From: a virus | DNA length: 32,850 bases | Direction: 5' to 3' (one strand) | Virus record (IMG/VR): IMGVR_UViG_3300032289_000562 | Location: 1-32,850 of that record | In this document: piece by piece, positions 1 through 6,350 of the stretch | How the letters are laid out: every line of letters starts with the position of its first letter | Position numbering within the stretch: position 1 is the stretch's first letter | Notes under the pieces: generated by a model | Database searches by the model: none | Seen by the model: the letters and a program-made list of their open reading frames with translations, nothing else | Told to the model about the DNA's origin: nothing | Position numbers and translations under genes: made by a program

Positions 1-100
1 CATCAACCTAGTTGATTGCATGGAATTGGCTTATGAGGAAATCAAAAATCGCAAGGGAACGTTGCTTTCCAATGGCGTGTTTGTGAAGGATGAGACATGA
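1..100 (+). CDS. MazG-like pyrophosphohydrolase, 3' fragment (duplicate of the gene at 32519)
   Basis: The open frame from base 2 reads INLVDCMELAYEEI and ends at a TGA at 98-100. It is the C-terminal third of the protein encoded at 32519-32827, present again because of the 123-bp overlap. It is not a separate gene. Confidence 0.9.
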   Translation, partial: INLVDCMELAYEEIKNRKGTLLSNGVFVKDET

Positions 101-123
101 AAAAAGAACAAATTCTTGGAGCG
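1..123. repeat. Terminal direct repeat, left copy (circular-map overlap)
   Basis: Bases 1-123 match 32728-32850 exactly. The repeat cuts through the 3' end of the MazG-like gene and the first 27 bases of the next gene, which is what an arbitrary cut in a circular assembly produces. A true direct terminal repeat of a linear virion genome is possible but less likely, because genuine ends rarely split a coding gene. Confidence 0.9.
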
Positions 124-327
124 ATATACAACCTGGGGCTGTTTGATTCCCGTATGGAGTGCATTGACTTGGTAATGAGAGGCACAAAAAACCCCGTGCA
201 GACAACCATCCTCAAGGCTCTACAACGTGACCGCCGCCGCATTGCCATGATGATTGCGGGGGATAACAAAGACCTTCGCGGGTTAGTTGACTCCTACACA
301 GTGGCAAGCGGGGAGAGCAAGACATGA
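97..327 (+). CDS. Small basic protein of unknown function
   Basis: A 76-aa protein whose ATG overlaps the MazG-like stop (ATGA), so translation is probably coupled. The middle is Arg-rich (LQRDRRRIAMM), which could suit nucleic-acid binding. No Cys/His cluster, signal or membrane segment is visible. The next gene again starts in an ATGA overlap. Not recognised as any named family. Confidence 0.7.
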   Translation: MKKEQILGAIYNLGLFDSRMECIDLVMRGTKNPVQTTILKALQRDRRRIAMMIAGDNKDLRGLVDSYTVASGESKT

Positions 328-461
328 AATACATCCTAGACTTTTTTGCCCTGGTTGGCTTATGCGCCAGCATCATTGCAGCAGGGTTTTATTTAGGGTA
401 CGCCACTTACAAGCCTGAATGTGAAATATGGGTTGCCTCGTTTACCAAGGAGTGCAAATGA
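324..461 (+). CDS. Small membrane protein (45 aa)
   Basis: Starts in the ATGA overlap with the preceding gene and ends in another ATGA overlap with the next. The N-terminal half (about residues 4-26) is a continuous hydrophobic stretch ending in GFYLGYATY, consistent with one transmembrane helix. The C-terminal tail holds two Cys. This is one of two single-span membrane peptides in this operon; host-envelope takeover or superinfection roles are possible but unsupported. Confidence 0.6.
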   Translation: MKYILDFFALVGLCASIIAAGFYLGYATYKPECEIWVASFTKECK

Positions 462-652
462 TTAAGTCAATCAAAAAGCTCCTGCAAACACCTACCATTA
501 TTGAATTGGTGGTCAAAGAATTGGTAGAAGCGCGCAGGTCTAAATTGGAAGCTGAAAGCGCGCAGGACTACGCAAAAAGCGTAGTGCAATACAACATCGA
601 CCGAATCGAACGATTGGCCAAAACATTGGATGAGCTGAAGGAGCAAGCATGA
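458..652 (+). CDS. Small helical protein, unknown function
   Basis: A 64-aa protein. An in-frame ATG exists 30 bases upstream, but the start at 458 is chosen because it forms the ATGA overlap used throughout this operon. The sequence is Lys/Glu/Ala-rich with heptad-like spacing of Leu and Ile (IDRIERLAKTLDELKEQA), predicting a helix or short coiled coil. No family recognised. Confidence 0.65.
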   Translation: MIKSIKKLLQTPTIIELVVKELVEARRSKLEAESAQDYAKSVVQYNIDRIERLAKTLDELKEQA

Positions 653-768
653 AAGACGACGACGAAACCGAGGACATGATTTTTAGTTTTATTTTTATCG
701 CAGTCACCATATTCACCGTGTTGTTTGCTGTGGCTGGCATTGCTTGCGTTATATGGAGTTTGATATGA
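649..768 (+). CDS. Small membrane protein (39 aa)
   Basis: An ATGA-coupled mini gene. Residues 1-9 are acidic (MKDDDETED) and residues 10-39 are almost wholly hydrophobic, giving a single transmembrane helix. Position between two coupled genes supports it being real despite its size. Function unknown. Confidence 0.55.
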   Translation: MKDDDETEDMIFSFIFIAVTIFTVLFAVAGIACVIWSLI

Positions 769-1028
769 CTGAAGAAGATGAAGCGTTTGATGAGATAGTC
801 CGTAAACAGGGGATGTGGGGTGGTGGCTTTATGGCTAAGAGGGCTATGGCTGCGGATAAGGTGCTTGACCTTGATGGTCATGTAGTGGGAAAAGTGCGAA
901 AGCCAAAGCGCGAATGGGTAGGGCTGACGGATGAGGAACGCGAAGGTATTGCAAAAGATTACAGCTTGATTGGGTACAAATCACCATTCAAAGAAATTGA
1001 AGCAAAACTTAAGGAAAAGAACACATGA
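765..1028 (+). CDS. Small hypothetical protein (87 aa)
   Basis: The ATG at 765 overlaps the upstream stop and is preferred over an in-frame ATG 21 bases earlier. Acidic N-terminus (MTEEDEAFDEI), a Gly-rich segment, then a mixed-charge C-terminus with WVGLTDEEREGIAKDYS. That last pattern recurs in small phage proteins of unknown role. No catalytic motif seen. Confidence 0.65.
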   Translation: MTEEDEAFDEIVRKQGMWGGGFMAKRAMAADKVLDLDGHVVGKVRKPKREWVGLTDEEREGIAKDYSLIGYKSPFKEIEAKLKEKNT

Positions 1029-1210
1029 GCAAACGTGACTTAGCACTGGATAGTCTGACGCGCATCTGCGAGATACAGCAGCGCCTAATTAACCAACTGA
1101 TTGCTATGGAACAGAACAGTTATGCCCGTGGGTATGAGGATGGGATGGCGGCGCAGGTTGAGGTGGATATAGCCTTAAACGAAATGGTGGTTAAAAATGA
1201 AACTATATGA
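1025..1210 (+). CDS. Small hypothetical protein (61 aa)
   Basis: ATGA-coupled to the gene before it. It is mainly helical by composition, with Ile/Leu/Gln-rich heptads in the first 30 residues (RICEIQQRLINQLIAMEQ), suggesting an oligomerising helix. It overlaps the next gene by 14 bases. Function unknown. Confidence 0.6.
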   Translation: MSKRDLALDSLTRICEIQQRLINQLIAMEQNSYARGYEDGMAAQVEVDIALNEMVVKNETI

Positions 1211-1367
1211 CGTACCTAGGAATAGCACAATCGTGCTTAAAGATGGGCTGGAGCTAAATTTTCACCACGTTGACGGCATGTACAGTGTGTGTACAGATGA
1301 TGAGGGCAACGTGTACCACATTGGCGCAACTGAAGAGGTGGAAGTTAAGCTAAAGGAGGAGCAATGA
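1197..1367 (+). CDS. Small hypothetical protein (56 aa)
   Basis: The frame runs from the ATG at 1197 (inside the 3' end of the preceding gene) to a TGA that overlaps the next start as ATGA. It begins MKLYDVPRNSTIVLKDG and continues with alternating hydrophobic residues, suggesting a small beta-sheet fold. The coupling on both sides is the main evidence that it is translated. Confidence 0.6.
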   Translation: MKLYDVPRNSTIVLKDGLELNFHHVDGMYSVCTDDEGNVYHIGATEEVEVKLKEEQ

Positions 1368-1633
1368 GTTTTGAGAATGTTCCCCATGCGCCAAAAACGC
1401 CAATTATTCGGGGCTTGCTGCATAACTTCCCTGATGGCTTGACAGTCTCAGAAATCTGCACAAAGACGTTTATTGATTCGCGGGTTGTCCGCACTTGCCT
1501 AAAAAAGATGGCAGATTGCTACATTGATAGGTGGCTGGTAGGCAAACATCAAAAGCCGCCAGAGGCTGTTTGGTGTGTAGCTGATGTGCCTGAGAATTGC
1601 CCTAAACCAAGTAACAGAAAGACTAAGGAATGA
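1364..1633 (+). CDS. Winged-helix-like DNA-binding protein
   Basis: An 89-aa protein. Residues 15-60 read like a winged helix: a first helix (IIRGLLHNF), then LTVSEICTKTF, a recognition-type helix (SRVVRTCLKKM) and a strand/wing region carrying Trp57. Two Cys lie in the wing and C-terminus. It may be a small transcriptional regulator. The fold is inferred from pattern only. It is ATGA-coupled upstream and downstream. Confidence 0.55.
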   Translation: MSFENVPHAPKTPIIRGLLHNFPDGLTVSEICTKTFIDSRVVRTCLKKMADCYIDRWLVGKHQKPPEAVWCVADVPENCPKPSNRKTKE

Positions 1634-1830
1634 ATATAAAAATCAATGCCACATTTCAAGACGAAGAAGAGGCCATCAAAGCTATCCACTCAGGGTATGC
1701 TTGGCAGACTCTGCATGAGATAAACGAAATACTGCGCCAACAAAGAAAACACGACTTACCTTTTGAGCAAGTCGTGTCACAAATCCAAGCGTCTGTAAAT
1801 GACGCATTGGCTATGATTTACCCAGATTAG
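1630..1830 (+). CDS. Small acidic hypothetical protein, last gene of the plus-strand operon
   Basis: A 66-aa protein starting in the ATGA overlap with the wHTH-like gene. Helical, with no recognised motif. Its TAG stop shares three bases with the TAA stop of the convergent minus-strand gene, so there is no room for a terminator between the two operons. Confidence 0.6.
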   Translation: MNIKINATFQDEEEAIKAIHSGYAWQTLHEINEILRQQRKHDLPFEQVVSQIQASVNDALAMIYPD

Positions 1831-2030
1831 ACTTCTTCGTCTTCTTCCCAGTCGTCTTCGGACTCATCGTCCTCTTCGACTTCTTCTTCGTCTTCTTCGA
1901 TGTCTTCCACGACTTCCCAACCGTTTGCTTCGTAGTAAGCGGCTGCGTCCTGGATGACCTTGATGACGTTCATATCGTCAGTGTCGATGGTGATGGAACC
2001 CGACTCGATTAGCATTTCAAACTGATACAT
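1827..2030 (-). CDS. Highly acidic small protein, last gene of the late operon
   Basis: A 67-aa protein. Residues 1-40 form a mixed segment (MYQFEMLIESGSITIDTDDM) and the last 27 residues are nearly all Asp/Glu. Upstream of the ATG the minus strand reads AGGAGTTACC, a good ribosome site. Such tails occur in DNA-mimic and histone-like-protein-binding phage proteins, but also in harmless tails, so function is open. Its stop codon overlaps that of the convergent gene. Confidence 0.65.
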   Translation of the reverse strand: MYQFEMLIESGSITIDTDDMNVIKVIQDAAAYYEANGWEVVEDIEEDEEEVEEDDESEDDWEEDEEV

Positions 2031-2038
2031 GGTAACTC

Positions 2039-3007
2039 CTATACGTTGATGATTTGACCTCGAAATTCAACCTGATTTTCATCCCACTTGTGAACTAGCT
2101 CAGGCCACAAAAGCTTACCACCCTTGAATGTCAGAACGGCAAACCCAGACCTGTGGTTTAATGGATTACCTTCGCCGTAATCAAATTGTGGCCCATAAGG
2201 TTCTGCTAAAGTTCCCGTATCTACGCCGTACCTATTCCCCGTGTAATCAGCAAATGGAGTCACTTTTAGGCTGTGCAAATGCCCAGTCACTATGTTGATT
2301 CCAGCGCCAACAGTGTTGTTGTGGGCAGCATGAACGCCATTCTTATAACGGTGCTTTATAACGCAGTCTTTTGTAGGCCAAACAGACCATGCAAACTCCC
2401 ATGCTGGCAGATGGTCTTCCAACTTGAATCCCTGAACCTCACGATACTGAGGCGCTTGCACTGCTAACTTATTAGCAAAACGGGTGTCATGATTTCCCCA
2501 TGTAAACAGTAGCTTTACATTATGTCTGGCAGCTTTTGCTGTTTCCTCTATTTCGCCAAGGTGGGCTTGGACTGCTTTTAGTTCTTCAATCACGCTTGGA
2601 GTTTTAGACCATCCCAACGGGTCATGCCTACTAATGGAGGCTCCGTCAAATGCGTCCCCGTTGGAGATAACTGCGTGAGGCTTTAGCTCTTTGATTGCCC
2701 ACAACAGACCTTTGTAAGCCGTTGTATATTCTCCAGGCCAAAAATGCGAGTCGCTAAAAACAATGATGGTTTGGTCAAGTATGCCAAGGTCTACGCGATT
2801 GAGTGATGTTTTTATCGGCTGTAATTGCGCGTACAAATTGGTATTCGGATGCACGGTAGCCAACGGCATATTTTCGGATGCCTCAATCCTGCGCCGCCTG
2901 CGGTGAACAGCGCGTCTATCAATCTTCAAGAACTCAGCTACTTTTTCAACAGAGCCTAGACGATTCCAAATTTCTAAAAATTCAGCACGTGAAACTTTTG
3001 CTACCAT
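2039..3007 (-). CDS. Calcineurin-type metallophosphoesterase with N-terminal HTH
   Basis: A 322-aa protein from the ATG at 3007; a GTG 33 bases upstream is an alternative. The first 40 residues look like a helix-turn-helix (SVEKVAEFLKIDRRAVHRRR). The rest has the metallophosphoesterase motif series: DSH (about 86-88), NGDAFD (116-121), GNHD (171-174) and GHLH (242-245), which bind two metal ions. Phage members are usually annotated as phosphoesterases of unknown substrate (DNA, nucleotide or phosphoprotein). It lies just after the lysis cassette, and a GC palindrome precedes the start. Confidence 0.88.
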   Translation of the reverse strand: MVAKVSRAEFLEIWNRLGSVEKVAEFLKIDRRAVHRRRRRIEASENMPLATVHPNTNLYAQLQPIKTSLNRVDLGILDQTIIVFSDSHFWPGEYTTAYKGLLWAIKELKPHAVISNGDAFDGASISRHDPLGWSKTPSVIEELKAVQAHLGEIEETAKAARHNVKLLFTWGNHDTRFANKLAVQAPQYREVQGFKLEDHLPAWEFAWSVWPTKDCVIKHRYKNGVHAAHNNTVGAGINIVTGHLHSLKVTPFADYTGNRYGVDTGTLAEPYGPQFDYGEGNPLNHRSGFAVLTFKGGKLLWPELVHKWDENQVEFRGQIINV

Positions 3008-3014
3008 GGTGACC

Positions 3015-3030
3015 CCGCGAAGTTTCGCGG
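3015..3030 (-). promoter_or_regulatory. GC-rich palindrome before the metallophosphoesterase start
   Basis: CCGCGAA and TTCGCGG flank a 2-base centre, 8-23 bases upstream of the chosen ATG. In the minus-strand mRNA the 3' arm runs into GCGGGG, the only purine-rich stretch before the ATG, so the hairpin could hide the ribosome site. A -10-like TATACAAT lies about 20 bases further upstream at 3046-3053. There is no T-tract, so it is not an intrinsic terminator. Confidence 0.4.
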
Positions 3031-3067
3031 AATCTAACACACATCTATTGTATAAATACTACGCCAT

Positions 3068-3406
3068 CTATACATTTCGCTCAAAGTGAGGGCAATCAAC
3101 CAAGGATTTAAAGTTGCCGCCCCAGCGGTTCTTAGGATGCAGGCTCTCCCAGTACGCACCTAGCGGAGCCAGGATGCCCTTGTCCCATATGATTTTGCCA
3201 TCACGGAAGAAGTTTAGGTCGATAGCGCAACGCTTCAAGTGAATGCTGTTCATGGTCTTGCTACGGCCCGTCTTAAAGTAGATGGCCTGCTGTTCAGGTG
3301 TACGCGCTAACTCGCCGCCCGTGACCATAAAACCCTGCTCAGTAGCGTACTGAATCAGCTTGCACATATCCAATAGGAAACCTGCCTGCTCTTTACTAAG
3401 ACTCAT
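3068..3406 (-). CDS. Endolysin, M15-family peptidase (VanY/L-Ala-D-Glu type)
   Basis: A 112-aa protein. The ATG at 3406 is chosen because AGAGG lies 5 bases upstream. The zinc-peptidase signature is visible: H56 and D63 in SIHLKRCAIDLNFF, then D104 and H107 in DCPHFER. These are the three metal ligands and the catalytic acid of M15 peptidases, which cut peptide crosslinks in peptidoglycan. No signal peptide is present, so release through the neighbouring holin is expected. Confidence 0.88.
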   Translation of the reverse strand: MSLSKEQAGFLLDMCKLIQYATEQGFMVTGGELARTPEQQAIYFKTGRSKTMNSIHLKRCAIDLNFFRDGKIIWDKGILAPLGAYWESLHPKNRWGGNFKSLVDCPHFERNV

Positions 3407-3596
3407 ACAAACCTCTTTTCTGAACAACTAAGTCGATGCAAGTGGCATCCACTATTGCACCCATTTTGACGTATTCTTCTTTCTTTTCCATCACAACTGC
3501 TATGCACTTTTGCCTGTCAGTGTAGTGGGCATTTTGCTGGAAAAACTCGCAATGCCCATTCATACAGATGTACAAGACGGGAATGAAGATGCTCAT
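3396..3596 (-). CDS. Small lysis-cassette protein with hydrophobic N-terminus
   Basis: A 66-aa protein between holin and endolysin, overlapping both. It starts with a hydrophobic segment (MSIFIPVLYICMNG) that could be a signal or short anchor, and has four Cys (residues 11, 16, 31, 53). No lipobox is seen, so it is not a clear outer-membrane spanin. Similar short Cys-containing proteins sit in podovirus lysis regions, with unknown role. Confidence 0.65.
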   Translation of the reverse strand: MSIFIPVLYICMNGHCEFFQQNAHYTDRQKCIAVVMEKKEEYVKMGAIVDATCIDLVVQKRGLYES

Positions 3597-4105
3597 TTGT
3601 TGCTCCTCATCTCAGCCAGTTTTTCTACAGTACGTCCACCAAAGTACGCGCCCATGATTAGCATTCCCCAGTTCCCCAACAAGGTCACATAGGACTCATT
3701 GGCGTTGTAACCATACGCACTCATCATCGCAAACAAGAAGTAGCCGCAGAAGATGGCAATCAGGCTCATGGGCCGGATGTTCTTGGACAGCCAAGAGTCC
3801 GAAGACATATCCGCTTTCCAGCGGTCGGTGATGTTCTCTGCGTCGGACTGTGCTGCTTTAGCATACAGTTCCATCTCAGCCATCTCCAGCTTGGCCTTCT
3901 CGATGCCCAACTCAATCAGGCGCTCTTCATGCTGGTATTGCAACTCGCGTAGCTTCTCAACGTCAGCGGGAGTAGGATTATCAGGAATCTTGATTCCCAA
4001 TGTGTTCTCAACTACCTCCTTGCCTTTTGCCTGGATAGCAGAAGACAGAAGACCAAGGCCGCTTTCAGCAAGCGTGCCCAACAATGCGCCAATAATTGGA
4101 ATCAT
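3593..4105 (-). CDS. Holin, 3TM (GTA-holin-like) family
   Basis: A 170-aa protein. A hydrophobic N-terminus (IPIIGALLGTLAESGLGLL), a long charged helix (about 45-95), the motif DRWKADMSSDSWLSKNIRP (94-112), then two hydrophobic spans (about 113-131 and 140-156). This layout and the WLSKNIRP box before the spans match the three-TM holin family known from gene transfer agents. It would permeabilise the inner membrane and let the M15 peptidase out. ATGA coupling on both sides. Confidence 0.82.
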   Translation of the reverse strand: MIPIIGALLGTLAESGLGLLSSAIQAKGKEVVENTLGIKIPDNPTPADVEKLRELQYQHEERLIELGIEKAKLEMAEMELYAKAAQSDAENITDRWKADMSSDSWLSKNIRPMSLIAIFCGYFLFAMMSAYGYNANESYVTLLGNWGMLIMGAYFGGRTVEKLAEMRSNK

Positions 4106-4595
4106 GAAAAACCCCTATTTGTGATAACGTGAAATGCGACACTTACTAGCGGAACAACGATAGCAGATGCACCAGAAATCCAGAGTGTATTCATGATAAT
4201 CGCCACCTTCACTTCTTTGTCCTTCTGCTTTCGTTCCGCTTCTTCCTGCTCTAAAAAAGCCCGTTCTTTCTTTAACCTCGTTCGCTCTGCCATCATCTCT
4301 TCCCACACTGGCGCATTGCCACTGTAGAAGAGAATGTCCTTCAACTCTTTTTCATGCTCTCGCAACGCCTTAGATGCCAGTGCAATTTGGAGTGCTTGTG
4401 CGCTAATCTGTGCATCTGTCTTTCCAATTGAAGCAATCCTGGCCTTGCTGCTTGCTACATGAACCGTATCTGCCGCTTGGTAGAAACTGCTGAATTCTTT
4501 ATAGAGGCTGTGGATGTCTTTACCAAGGGCAACTGCTTTTTTATTCCAGCTACAGCACCTTGTGCTAGAGCGAATGCTGTGAAGGGGTCTATCAT
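4102..4595 (-). CDS. Lysis-region membrane protein made by probable -1 ribosomal frameshift
   Basis: The ATG at 4595 opens a 46-codon frame (MIDPFTAFALAQGAVAGIKK...) closed by TAG at 4455. The -1 frame is open from before that point to 4102 but has no start near its 5' end. Shifting -1 at A_AAA_AAG (4542-4536) joins them into a 164-aa protein. That protein has an N-terminal helix continuing KKAVALGKDIHSLYKEF, a long charged coiled-coil region, and a C-terminal membrane span (about residues 133-157). The unbroken sequence resembles hypothetical membrane proteins of podovirus lysis regions. Coupling holds at both ends: ATGA with the upstream gene at 4592-4595 and with the holin at 4102-4105. 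The alternative is a lost A in a homopolymer. Confidence 0.65.
4476..4542 (-). promoter_or_regulatory. Candidate -1 frameshift signal: slippery heptamer plus stem
   Basis: On the minus strand AAAAAAG is phased as A_AAA_AAG relative to the zero frame, the heptamer used by E. coli dnaX. After an 8-nt spacer comes CTTGGTA (4527-4521), fully complementary to TACCAAG (4482-4476), giving a 7-bp stem with a 38-nt loop. Heptamer, phase, spacing and stem all match programmed -1 frameshifting. An AAGGTG that could act as an internal SD-like stimulator lies about 13 nt upstream. Confidence 0.6.
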
Positions 4596-4777
4596 TTCTT
4601 GTTCACCACCACCCATCTGCAAATGCGCCCATCTTTGTCAAGGAACTCATTTGCTCTAAGCATATTGTCCTCATCTTTCTTTGGAATGCGGCAAACCAGC
4701 ACTGTTTTAGTCTCTGTTCCAGGCCAAGGGCTTTCGGCAGAGGCTAATAGAGCACTGAATCCGTGAGTTAGTGGCAT
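4592..4777 (-). CDS. Small hypothetical protein upstream of the frameshift gene
   Basis: A 61-aa protein. Its start overlaps the stop of the 523-aa gene (TAATG), and its stop overlaps the ATG of the frameshifted gene (ATGA). Ends in RICRWVVVNKK. The sequence has a Pro/Glu/Thr segment and mixed charges, without membrane or metal motifs. Function unknown. Confidence 0.6.
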   Translation of the reverse strand: MPLTHGFSALLASAESPWPGTETKTVLVCRIPKKDEDNMLRANEFLDKDGRICRWVVVNKK

Positions 4778-6348
4778 TATTTCTTTTGGTTTTGCAGACC
4801 AATTCCAGCAGAAAACAATGACACAGGTGTTTGCGCTTCAATATTTTGACCAAATACGTTTACAGAAGGCGGCGGTTTGGGAGTGTTGCCAGATAAAAGA
4901 CCGCTTATTACTGTTCTAGCTTGACTTTGGCGTAACTTTTGTTGAAGCGCATCTGCTGCAATGCCAGCGACTGGCAATCCAGCAAGAAATGAATAACCAG
5001 CAGTTGGGCCGCCAATTGCAAGAGCAGTTCCAGTAATCGGAGCGCGCTCAGGGCTAAATCTTGAGACAAAAGAAAGCAATGGGTCTAACGAACCGCCTTT
5101 GGCAACTCTGCGAATTGCCGCCTGTTCATCTGATGTAAATAGTTTCATCTTATCTTTATTGGCATAGAGATTAATAAAGCCACTACGGATTAGTTCGCTT
5201 TCTGATTTGCTTCTGTCTAGAGCCTTGGCATCAGCAACATCCAAAATATTTTCAAGCGTGGTAGCCCTACTTTGATTGCGCCAATCTTTGCGGGCAGCCA
5301 TAATTTTCTTGACTGCATCATCAACCCCACTAGCCCCAGCAACAACATCTTTTGGAGAAAGTTGAGCAATGTAATCATCAATAGATGCAATCATCGTTTT
5401 GGCAAAAAACCTAACCTGCTGGTCTGAGTTTTTAAGCAAATTATTTGCCATTTGACGAGTTTGGTCTATATCACTAAATTTAACATTTCCACGACTATAA
5501 ACACCTTCAATTTGATTTAAAACATTCTTTACTGGAATGGCATTTTCAGGTAAAAATAAATTTTTATCTAAGTCGTTTTTTATTTTGTTAAAAAGTGCAT
5601 TAGACCCATTGCTTGACAACACAATCCCAGCATCATTAACAGAACGATAAGACTCTGTAGCCCTATCTCTGATGTCTTGGATGGTAACTTTTGGGCCGCC
5701 ACTTTCTAGGAAGTATTGAGAAGTTTTAGCTGCTGCGCCGCCAGCAAGTACGCCAACCCCAAGAGCCGCCAATGTTGCAGCCGCATCACTGCCAGTAAAC
5801 TCTTTGACTTGTTCTGCAACTGGTACTGCCGCCATTGAAGATGCAGCAGCAGCAGGAATTTGCGCTTCAAGACTCTGCCCAAAGATGCTTTTTGGGGCAA
5901 GTTTTGCCAATCCAGCAGTGCTTGTCATTGCCTGCATTCCTGCTTGAGACATACGCTCAGGCGTTGTCTCTGGCGATGGCAAACCAATAGCAGTTAAGCC
6001 CTCTTGCACCATTTGAGATGGATAACGCACCTGAGATGTTTGCGCTAGATTTGCACCTCCAGCAAGCAAATCTCCTACCATAGTGACAGGCGAAAGAACA
6101 CCAGAAACAATTGCTCTGCCAGCCAATCCTGCTTGGCGACCTAGCTGCTGCATTGTGCTTGGCTCTGCAACTAGGGGAGGCTCAGGCGGCAAAACACCAA
6201 ATTTTTGCCTAATGGCAATTCTTGTATCTTCGTTTGCGTTTACAAAATTAGGGTCTTCCGCTGAAAATTTATCAAAAATAGCTTGCTTTGTTACATCATT
6301 AGCATTGATGTAATTTGGGTCGGTAAGAAGTGATTTTAAGTCGGCCAT
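4777..6348 (-). CDS. Internal virion / ejection-type structural protein (523 aa)
   Basis: The N-terminus holds two copies of a 19-residue unit (10-28 and 32-50) of pattern DPN-aromatic-hydrophobic-NAN-x-x-T-basic-x-A-I-x-x-KF. Then come Ala/Gly-rich hydrophobic regions (about 75-110 and 165-210) able to interact with membrane, a helical middle, and a Pro-rich C-terminus. Large Ala-rich proteins downstream of the tail genes in podoviruses are typically core proteins ejected with the DNA. That role is inferred from position and composition. No lysozyme domain is seen. Confidence 0.6.
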   Translation of the reverse strand: MADLKSLLTDPNYINANDVTKQAIFDKFSAEDPNFVNANEDTRIAIRQKFGVLPPEPPLVAEPSTMQQLGRQAGLAGRAIVSGVLSPVTMVGDLLAGGANLAQTSQVRYPSQMVQEGLTAIGLPSPETTPERMSQAGMQAMTSTAGLAKLAPKSIFGQSLEAQIPAAAASSMAAVPVAEQVKEFTGSDAAATLAALGVGVLAGGAAAKTSQYFLESGGPKVTIQDIRDRATESYRSVNDAGIVLSSNGSNALFNKIKNDLDKNLFLPENAIPVKNVLNQIEGVYSRGNVKFSDIDQTRQMANNLLKNSDQQVRFFAKTMIASIDDYIAQLSPKDVVAGASGVDDAVKKIMAARKDWRNQSRATTLENILDVADAKALDRSKSESELIRSGFINLYANKDKMKLFTSDEQAAIRRVAKGGSLDPLLSFVSRFSPERAPITGTALAIGGPTAGYSFLAGLPVAGIAADALQQKLRQSQARTVISGLLSGNTPKPPPSVNVFGQNIEAQTPVSLFSAGIGLQNQKK

Positions 6349-6350
6349 TT

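Noticed and set aside
540-881. 113-codon minus-strand frame opposite the first small genes
   Set aside because: It opposes three ATGA-coupled genes and has no ribosome site.
4115-4306. 63-codon alternative minus-strand frame inside the frameshift gene
   Set aside because: It lies within the -1 frame product but in another register and has no ribosome site; the frameshift product explains the region better.
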